In this document: positions 56,101-64,000 of the stretch, one piece after another
How positions within the stretch are numbered: the first letter of the stretch is position 1
Layout: every line of letters begins with the position of its first letter
Assembly (NCBI GenBank): GCA_904066235.2
Contig: CAJFCV020000004.1
Coordinates: 8,432,001-8,496,000 of the forward strand
Reading direction: 5' to 3'
From: Bursaphelenchus xylophilus
Lineage: Eukaryota > Nematoda > Chromadorea > Rhabditida > Aphelenchoididae
Length of the DNA: 64,000 bases
The notes under the pieces: model-generated
Told to the model about the DNA's origin: nothing
The model's database searches: none
Seen by the model: the letters and a program-made list of their open reading frames with translations, nothing else
Position numbers and translations under genes: made by a program

Positions 56101-59100
56101 AGTAAGACAGTATGCCCTGCTGAACTGTCAACTACGATGGGACAATGATTTGTGTTACTTCCAAGCCTTTCATATCCCTCAAATCTCCGGCTGAAACCCC
56201 TTATCCGCAGCCATTCCCAAGCCCTCCATTATGTTTGTAACCCGGAATTCAAGAGTCATGAACAGCCATTACTTTTGGCCTAAACTTTGAATGTCATAAA
56301 AATCAAAGTTATGCCTCCGAATGACAGATATATCTCGCTGAATCGTGCCCATAAAATGTCTCGCAGCGTCGCCTTTGGCACCGCGAAATCCCATTAAAAA
56401 TTGTCTGTTTTCGGCGGACTGGAACTTAATTTCGGCTGATCTGATTACCGGCTACCGTAACCGGTTGGCCCACAAAAAGATTGCCATTCTTTTCCGGAGG
56501 GCACGGGACGGGCCGTGAGGACAAAGGCGCGGGACTCTTGACCGCCTTCCACTCCGTTGATTCGGCCCTTTTGCGGGTGGCAAACCCAATTTTCCGGCGC
56601 CTCTTCAACGAAAGGCCATTGCACCGTGCGAATCAATTTGTGCGCCCGACAAAGGGCCAAACAGAAAAGAATGTGCGGGAGTACGGTGGAGTGAATCCGT
56701 GATGAGAATTGCGTAATGCAGTGGCCTGGAAGAACGGGGCCCAATGTCAAACATGTCAGAGTGTGGAGTGTGGCACGTCAACGGATTAATTGGAATGTCT
56801 AGAGGCCCGAAAATACAGTAGATTTTTGGGGAAAAGGTTTCGAGGGATGGGATTTGGTATGGACTACGTGACATGTCCCATATCAGTCAGGATTTGGAAG
56901 ATGAGAAAACAAAGAAAATTAAGCCACAAAAAATAAAGTGGAAATTTTATCTCAAGCGTCCTTGAGTCCAACGACATCTCAACCCCAACCCCATAATCCC
57001 CTAAAAGTACTAGTCATAACATCGCCCCGCTATCAGCTCGCCCTGACGCCTTTTGCAGCCATATAAAGATCGAGGCGAATGTCCACTCCGCAAGTGAACT
57101 GGCCCCGCTGGGCGCGCCTCAGGTTCAAGCCGCAGACCCTCTTTTGCACTGTTTGTTTTTTGCTTGAAATCACCCGCGACGCCCCTCTCTCGCCTCTTGC
57201 CTGCAGCTGTTTTCAGTCCCTCTTCAGGTCCCCCCTTCCTCGCCTGCTTTTCCTTCCTTGTTCCGCATCAGCTTGACCGCAACACGCGCGACTCTTCTTC
57301 CTCCTTCGAACAGATGTTTGCAAAGTCTGCTGGGATCATCTTCAGCGGCGGAGAGGTACAAAAATAGGGTCAGAATTGACGCAGCGCCCCAGGGTTGACA
57401 TTGACATTAGACAGGAGGGCAACCTTGACGCTGCAGACGTCGACCCCTCGTACCAAACAAGGATGATATTATCCTTGTTTGTTCGGCTTTGCCATGAGAG
57501 TCTGGCTATACAAAACAGCCTTCAGCGCGCTTGCTGACTTCCTGATTATGTGCGTCTTGTCTGAAGTCGTACAACCGAGGATGTACTGTCTTGTTGGAGG
57601 CCATAAAGTGAATTACAACATAAGATTAGGCCCTGGTATGCTATCCGACAATGTCAATGCTAATAAGCCAATTTACACCCCACGCCTTCGATTTTAAAAT
57701 CCATGCAAATCCATCGATAAGCTCCATTGCAGTTTCATGCGAAATGATGGCTCTAAATTGCAATTGCTAACTAAACAGAAAGGAGTCAAGACTTCCGTAA
57801 ATGCTTTCTAAAAATGGTATTTTTCTAAAAAATGAGTCTTTTGGATCTCTGAGCCGACTAAATTGTTTCTTTTTAAATAATTTCCAAAGATTGTTCTTTG
57901 GACAAGCCCTCAAGGTCTTCCGTGCTTTATGCTGTTGTTATCGTGATTAGCTTACATAAATCTAAATATCCAATTTCCAATCCTCATGTTACGGACTTCT
58001 TGATTAACTTCTCCGAATTTTAAAATATCCCGTTCTTAACGCAACTATAACATTTAAAAAACGATTGCGCAATCTTTTCCCATCCTATTTCTTCTCTGCG
58101 CTCTCTAAATTTCACACACTCTCTATTCAAAAAAAAGTTGCGCACTGAGTAAACAAATTGTTTGTCCGATCTTCGTTGGGGGGCTGAATCGAAGCCGCTG
58201 CTCCCAACGTTCTGACCGCAGGGCTTGACCGGAAATCGAGTGCGCAAGAAATTCGGAAAAGACGAAGAGGAAGAGTTCCTGGACGGACGGGGGAAACTCC
58301 TCTTGTTTGTTTGTACTCCAAAATTCACACTGAAGAAGCGACGCGCGCGCGTTGCGCAACCGACACGTTATTTTTGTGCGGGCGCAACGGCGAGCGTCAA
58401 AGTTGAATGAGTCAGCGTTACAGTAGAGTGGGCGAAACAATTGATGGATTTGCGAGGAAAACGATGTCATCTTGTCATCAAATAAAGATCTTGGAGATAG
58501 CACATACTATAACATCGAACAGCCAAAAAAAATATAATTGGCCTTGAATTGCCAAAAATTGTTTTTAATTTTGACTGTCAGGTATGAAAGCCGAGAAAGA
58601 AGCAGTTAAAAACGGCTTTGAAAGCCTTTTCTTGGGCCATCAATACCCCTGGATTCCCATTGACCAAATCTGACCAGCCAAAATTCCTTTTAACACCGTG
58701 AAAAGTCCTCCAAAATCATTCAAATTTAACCCCAACAACACTACGTTGCCCCACCTCTACGGTATCCGCCCGTTCCGTAAACAAGATCCCATTCCGAAGC
58801 GTCTAATTAAATTCAGGGATGATCCAGGAATCTTGCTTTCCCGTTGAATATCAAGCCCGACTAACCTTTCCGAGTTAGATTACTAACGAGGGATAAACCC
58901 ATACCATAATGTGGCCCCAACCCAAAAACAGGATTTCGCGTTGCGTGGACACACGGAAGGAGCCCCTCAGGCGGCGGAAATGCCGTCAAACTGAAGGGAG
59001 CATCGCGAGTGGTCAGGGGATTGTAAGGATCCTCCCAAAGGAAACGGTTCTATTGGACGTTGGTGGGAATGCTCGGAAAATGTGATAAAAGGATTGATGA

Positions 59101-60408
59101 GGATGAAAGACTTTTGTAGCTTTGGAATTTTTAATTAACACAGGAGACTTTTAATGGGGGTAGATATCAACTGAAAAGTGTAAAAATGAAGAATCCGGAA
59201 ATTGAGGCATGTAAAACTGTGAGAACTGTGCGATACAGAGCTTAAATTTACCACTTCCTCAAAATTTCTTTAAAAAATAAGCTTATTTTTGAAGCCTTAT
59301 CAATTTATCACTCAAAAAGTATACACTAGTATAGTAAAATGTCATCTCGTTCGCAAAAAAAATTACCTCAAAAAAACTAAACTTAGCCTCACCCTTTCGC
59401 CTTTTCCGCCTCTCCCACTATACGACTGGAAATCTCCAAACAGGAGAACACAAAAAAAAACAAAAATGGCCGCTTGCCCTGAGGGTCCGCCGAGAGAGAT
59501 CAGCGACTTTCGATACGAAGAGACAACTGATAAAGCCGTAAAACGGTGCAGGAATCGGTTTCGAGTGATTTTTTACTGGAATGACCACAAACCCCTTCAG
59601 GGCCTGGGGCTCTTTTCGGCCGCACTCTTGGGGGGTTTTGTCGTCAGCGCTGATAAGGCGGCATGCCGGAAAGACAAAGGCCGAAAGGCGGCGTTGAACC
59701 ATGCGCCTATACAAACCAAAGTCACTCCGAGAAAAACAGCAACCTCAATAACAAAACAGGGCTGCTGATTAAGTGGGACGACAATTTACATAGGCATCTA
59801 GAAAATGGGGTTAGTGTCACAGCCGCGAAAGAGAGCCAAATACCAGAAGATTCGGCGGATAAACGCGCTGTTTTGCCGCGATAATCCACGCCCTTACAAC
59901 ACAAACATTCCTTCGGATTCTCGTCGACGCTCAGAGCTACAGTAATCCCCAAATTATCAGCTACAAAAAATGGATCAACCTTATTAACAATTGCACCGTG
60001 CATTATGAGTCTTGGAAATGGCAACGGTCATTAGCTTCAATTTCATTACAGAGATTAGTCACCGGCTTCATAAACAGCCTCAGGATTGGTTCTGCATGAA
60101 AAGTGTGAGTTCATCGCAAAAAAACAACTTCCCAGAAGTTGACGCGACACTTCGCAGAGTGCACAAAAGTGTAGCCCGTCAAAATATTTTGGATGAGAAA
60201 TGCCTGCAGGGATAAAGGGTATTATATCCAGAGAGATCCGAGTACGGTAAGGGTTGACATGCAAGGTATTATGTGAAGAAAGACGTGCGTTAGAGTATAA
60301 AAAGATTTGAAGCGAGTGCAAAGGTGCAGATACATGGGGATTATTGTTTTTTATAAACAAAAGCGGATACATGGAAACTTAGAAACTCCCTGAGAAGTAA
60401 AAAAAATG

Positions 60409-60440
60409 TCCAGTAACCTGGCATAAGCAAGGTTACTGGA
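60409..60440. repeat. Short hairpin (TCCAGTAACCT/AGGTTACTGGA)
   Basis: An 11-bp inverted repeat separated by about 10 nt. No terminator or RNA gene context is visible; it may be incidental or a binding site. Confidence 0.5.
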
Positions 60441-62226
60441 CTATCTTTGGCCACGGATCAGATGGAATGTATAATTTGAAGTAAGATAAACTCTCCATCG
60501 TACTAACCACCAGCGCTCCTCAACTTCCAAGCCCTTCTCGAATGACCGCTGGCCCCCAAAACAACCGCAAAATTATCCCACGCCGGCTACAATCAACCCA
60601 TCCCCCCTCTGGACAAACAAAAAAAAAAAATAACTGCGCGGCTCCCGAGGCCACAATTAACGCGGAAGAGCGACTATTTCGGGGGGAACGGCCGCGAGTT
60701 TCGGGAGCGCGAGACGAGGAAGCGCTGAAGATGAGGCGACAACGACGCGTCTGCATCATCCCCCCTCGCATCAACTCATTTCTCGCCTCTCCCAACCGGT
60801 TCCAGTGTCCAGAGTGCACGGCTACTCCACACGTTCCTCGAGAGAGAGAGGAGGGAGCGACGCGAACGACGGAGGGAAAGGGGGTGGGGGAAAGGTGGAG
60901 GGGCGCAACCACATCGCCAGAGGGCATTGTTTTGAAAGTGAACGGTCCATGGTCCACTTTCCTTGGAGTCGGCAAAAAATACCCCAAAAAGAGGGGTATT
61001 TCGACAACGGAATGCGTCGATCACAGCGACGCTAGTTTACGTCATCCCACAGTAAGACGGGCTTACAGGAATTCACAAGGTCATTCATATTCATCCCAAA
61101 AAAAAAATCATCTGCTCTCTCAAAGCCAAAAAAATGCCGCTGAGGATTCACACTGCTCATCTCCCCCCACGGATTCAAAGCCGATGCCATCAGACGCGCC
61201 TGAGGGATCAGTGGTTGCGCTTCAACCGGATTCTAACTGTTCGCTCCGCACGCTCTTCCCTCTGCCCCCGAGGGGGCGCGCCGAGAGCGTAAAGGGAGAG
61301 AAGCGGCGCTGAGCGTCGGCGGAGGAGGCAAAGGGTGGACCGGTCGCGGCAGAGGTCGTCACAATGGCATTACGACTCGATGAGGTTCGCCATTCACACA
61401 GAGTTTCGCTGTTGTGTGTGTGTGTGTTTTTTCAGGGGCGCGCCGAAACTGGAAATTCCAGTTTTTTGCGGGAGGGCTCATCTCCTCCTGTCTTTCATCC
61501 GAATCCAGGCACGGTGAAGAAGATGCACTCATCGCGCAACGACCAGTTACGGCGCCCATGCCATCCCTACAAAAAATGGATGCCCTCTTCAGCAGGCGCG
61601 CCGCGCCGTTCCACCCTCTGGCATTGCGCGATTAGCGATCTGCCCTCCAGGCATGCAGTGTGGTGTCACAACAATCCCGATCGTGTAATCGTTGTTGTCA
61701 TCAAAAGGGAAGAGGATATGTGGGGATCGGGTAAACAATTGACCTACTGGTACAGTAATAGGGATTCGTGATGAAACGAGGAATAAATCCGGTTCTACAA
61801 CCATTTTGGGAGTGGAGTGTATTTGGGGACAATGGATAAGCCGGTGAATGTTGAAGAAACACGAATTCTAAATGCATCTCATGAACTTTTGCCTTGTTCA
61901 TGGCCTCTAGCTATTCCTCAAGAACACTATAACAGCACCACTCTATGGCCATAGAGTGCACAGCATTCCGAACTTTTTTCGCCGCCAATCGGTGTCCTAA
62001 AAAATGAAAAAATAAGAAGTGCCCATTACAGTGCAAAAAATGGCCAAAATCAGGGTTTTTTTCACTCTAACTTGACTCAAACCCCCATAAAAATTTTGAA
62101 ATTTTAATATGTTGTAGCCCTTGAAATTCTCTCTAACATCTTTTTTGGTGACCCCAAGGACGTACATTTTTTTTGCATTCAAAATCGAATGTGTTACATA
62201 CTGTGTATAGTTACACACACAACATT

Positions 62227-62254
62227 TTACTGTAACCATATATGGTTACAGTAA
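62227..62254. repeat. 28-bp perfect palindrome
   Basis: Half-site TTACTGTAACCATA joined directly to its reverse complement, with pairing lost at the next base on both sides. It contains two inverted TACTGTAACC units. A dimeric binding site or a cruciform-forming relic is possible. Confidence 0.8.
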
Positions 62255-63033
62255 TACCTGAGAAAATTGACAACAAAATCGGTGTCCTTTCGCAGTCGCA
62301 ACAAGCCCAAAGCCCTTTCCGAAACGCACGTCCCAACGTCAGCAAACGGCTTCAACGTGTGGCCGAAGCTTTTCGCACGATTCCGATAATCCTTTTCGGA
62401 TTTATCGCTCGACATTATCCTCGGCGTTCAGAGGTCGTGCCAAAAATAGGCACGCTTCGTCGGCGTCCAGATCAGCTCCCAGAACTTGGCCAGATTTAAC
62501 ACGGCGGGCCGTACCGCGGCCCGGTCCCTTCCCGTGTTAATCCCCGGCCCCTAATTGGCTTTGCGGATTGCAGGGCGCTAAAAATGGGCTGGTAATCATT
62601 CCGTTATAATTTCCGATACGGTCGCCGAAACGTCAAACCACGCGATCGTCTCGTATTTTTAGTCCTAATCCCATTAACCATACATGCCATATGCACAATC
62701 GAATGTCTGAGAGCTGGTAATTAGGCAGAGAACGTTGGGGGACGCCCGCGAAAGCTAATTGAGAGCATAATGGGGATTGTGCCAAAGTTTACGGGAGATC
62801 GGTTCAATCGGGGCCGTTATAGTAACATCTTTAACTCAGATATTGTAACCCTTATTTATCACTAAAAATTACATGGATTAAGCAATCATTGATCAGCTAG
62901 AAGGGCCTCCAAAATCGCCAAATAAATTGAAAAGGGAAAAAGCCCAGACCTTAACTCTTCCGTTGATAGTAAGAGTGCAGTATTCCAAGATCTAATTTTT
63001 AAGAGCTAGGAAGAAATAGCGATGGGGTTTCTA

Positions 63034-63230
63034 CAGCGAGGACCTGATCCAGTGGCAAAAAACGTACCATTTTGCATCCGGGAAGCATCAAAAATGTGGC
63101 AAAATGCTTCCCTCTCCAAGTGAAGAAGCGTAGGTTTGAAGGGCGCGCCCTTTCCCTCACAAAAAGAATATTTTTGATAGTTCCCGGATGCAAAATGGTA
63201 CGTTTTCTGCCACTGGATCAGGTCCCCCAT
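63034..63230. mobile_element. CAGTG-type MITE, copy 3 (shortened)
   Basis: Left end TACAGCGAGGACCTGATCC, right end inverse of GGGGACCTGATCCAGTGGC, with the same internal ACGTACCATTTTGCATCCGG arms. At 197 bp it is shorter than copies 1 and 2 because of a central deletion that removes most of one GCATTTTGCCACATTTTTGA block. It is intergenic. Confidence 0.85.
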
Positions 63231-64000
63231 TATAACAATCTAAAACATGGCCTACATCTTCTGCTAGCCTTTTTTCCAAAACCTGCCCAAGACATCGCTC
63301 CAAACCATGTTTCAAGATTTGACGGTCCCTGCTCAATCTTTAGATCGAGGATTGTCATTTTCATTCTGTAGGTTATTTCCTCAAAATTCGCGAGATAATC
63401 GGTAAGCTTACTCCAAGCCCCTGAACACAGTAAATTTTTTGAACAACAGCAAACAAAAGTCTAAACGTTTCCCACGGCAGAACAGATTTCACACCCACCA
63501 CACTGGCCTTATTATTGCTTACACTTTGGGCTGGATCTCCCGTTGAGCCGCGGCTAAATCTCATAACTTCTAAATCTGAGTGTCAACCCCCAAACCAATT
63601 TAACATTTTTTGCCCCAAATTCCTTCTGAAATGTCACATGACTAATTTCTACATACAAATATTTGTGTTTGCTTTTTACGGGAGAAGCTAAGAACACTGA
63701 TTAATTAAGTCATCGCCCATGATCATCCGCTTACAGTACGAGCTTAATAATGCGGAACAAACAATGTCAATAGGTGGCAGAAGTCAGTTGATAGACAAGT
63801 TGCGCGATTAGTACCCGCATCATATCTGTAACGGCTTAAAACTATACATTTGGTAGTTAATCCGAATAATCGGTTATAAGTACAGCACCTATTTTGAGGT
63901 GGAATGGCCAAGGATCTCGGCCACAAACCGTGATTCTTTTTTCTTTGTTCGAAGCAGTGGAGTGATTTGTGGTTATGATGATTGTTCCCTACATCGTGCA

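Larger units (their letters stand above)
53149..64000. other. Long gene-poor stretch upstream of the nuclear receptor
   Basis: Nearly 11 kb without a gene I can support. It contains alternating AT-rich and GC-rich blocks, including CCGGAGGGC near 54127 and 56492, GCGCGCC near 61270 and 61430, and CCCTGAGGG near 59478. Frames up to 256 codons exist at 60542-61312 but are open on both strands in a GC-rich segment and lack splice or motif support. A small exon-like unit at 57314-57355 (acceptor CTTCGAACAG, then ATGTTTGCAAAG, then GAGGTAC) is noted but unsupported. The stretch holds a MITE at 63034-63230 and short palindromes. It probably includes 5' untranslated and regulatory DNA of the minus-strand receptor. 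Confidence 0.5.

Noticed and set aside
57314..57355. Exon-like unit with CTTCGAACAG acceptor, ATG and GAGGTAC donor
   Set aside because: The donor is weak and no following exon in phase could be found.
59289..59768. 159-codon plus-strand frame
   Set aside because: It begins in AT-rich non-coding-like sequence, changes composition abruptly and has no recognisable motif.
60542..61312. 256-codon plus-strand frame, with 155- and 82-codon minus-strand frames opposite it
   Set aside because: The segment is GC-rich and open on several frames on both strands; composition is low-complexity (Arg/Ser/Pro), with no domain, splice sites or start context. It is better explained by base composition.

Overview
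This is a nematode nuclear genomic window. The evidence is the gene content (Srsx-type and Sra-superfamily-type chemoreceptors, a DUF229 protein, a saposin-like secreted protein, a TR2/TR4-type nuclear receptor), very short introns (down to 34 nt) ending in TTTCAG-like acceptors, and acceptors sitting just upstream of start codons as expected for spliced-leader trans-splicing. I cannot name the species. No rRNA or tRNA gene and no CRISPR array was recognised.

Layout. 0.7-8.6 kb: four tandem plus-strand Srsx chemoreceptor genes with almost identical exon structure, three of them containing an 11-nt microexon. 8.8-15.4 kb: four compact plus-strand housekeeping genes in a row (DUF229 protein, mitochondrial ribosomal protein uS7m, the SNARE Vti1, adenosine deaminase), spaced 176-325 nt apart and possibly operonic. 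15.7-20.2 kb, minus strand: a Lys/Glu-rich single-pass membrane protein and an EF-hand/Rab GTPase of RASEF type. 21.4-29.7 kb, minus: a Sra-superfamily chemoreceptor whose introns are full of transposons. 31.8 kb: a small possible membrane protein. 32.7-40.3 kb, plus: a saposin-like protein whose second intron is about 7.2 kb and almost wholly nested transposons. 40.3-42.3 kb, minus: an unrecognised 233-aa protein. 43.1-53.1 kb, minus: a nuclear hormone receptor of the NR2C (TR2/TR4, nhr-41) type, with a possible nested plus-strand gene in a large intron. 53.1-64 kb: no gene that I can support.

The most unusual part is 22.7-39.6 kb. It carries several long inverted-repeat (foldback) elements that insert at TA. 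Two copies of one family have arms in the same orientation but a 66-nt central loop in opposite orientation. One copy carries a mariner-like insertion in its terminal repeat. The other carries a 4.75-kb element that itself contains two more palindromes. All of these lie within introns of two otherwise intact genes.

Exon-intron models were built by eye from splice consensus, reading phase and conserved motifs. Splice phases were checked for every joined gene, but no transcript data or database search was available.
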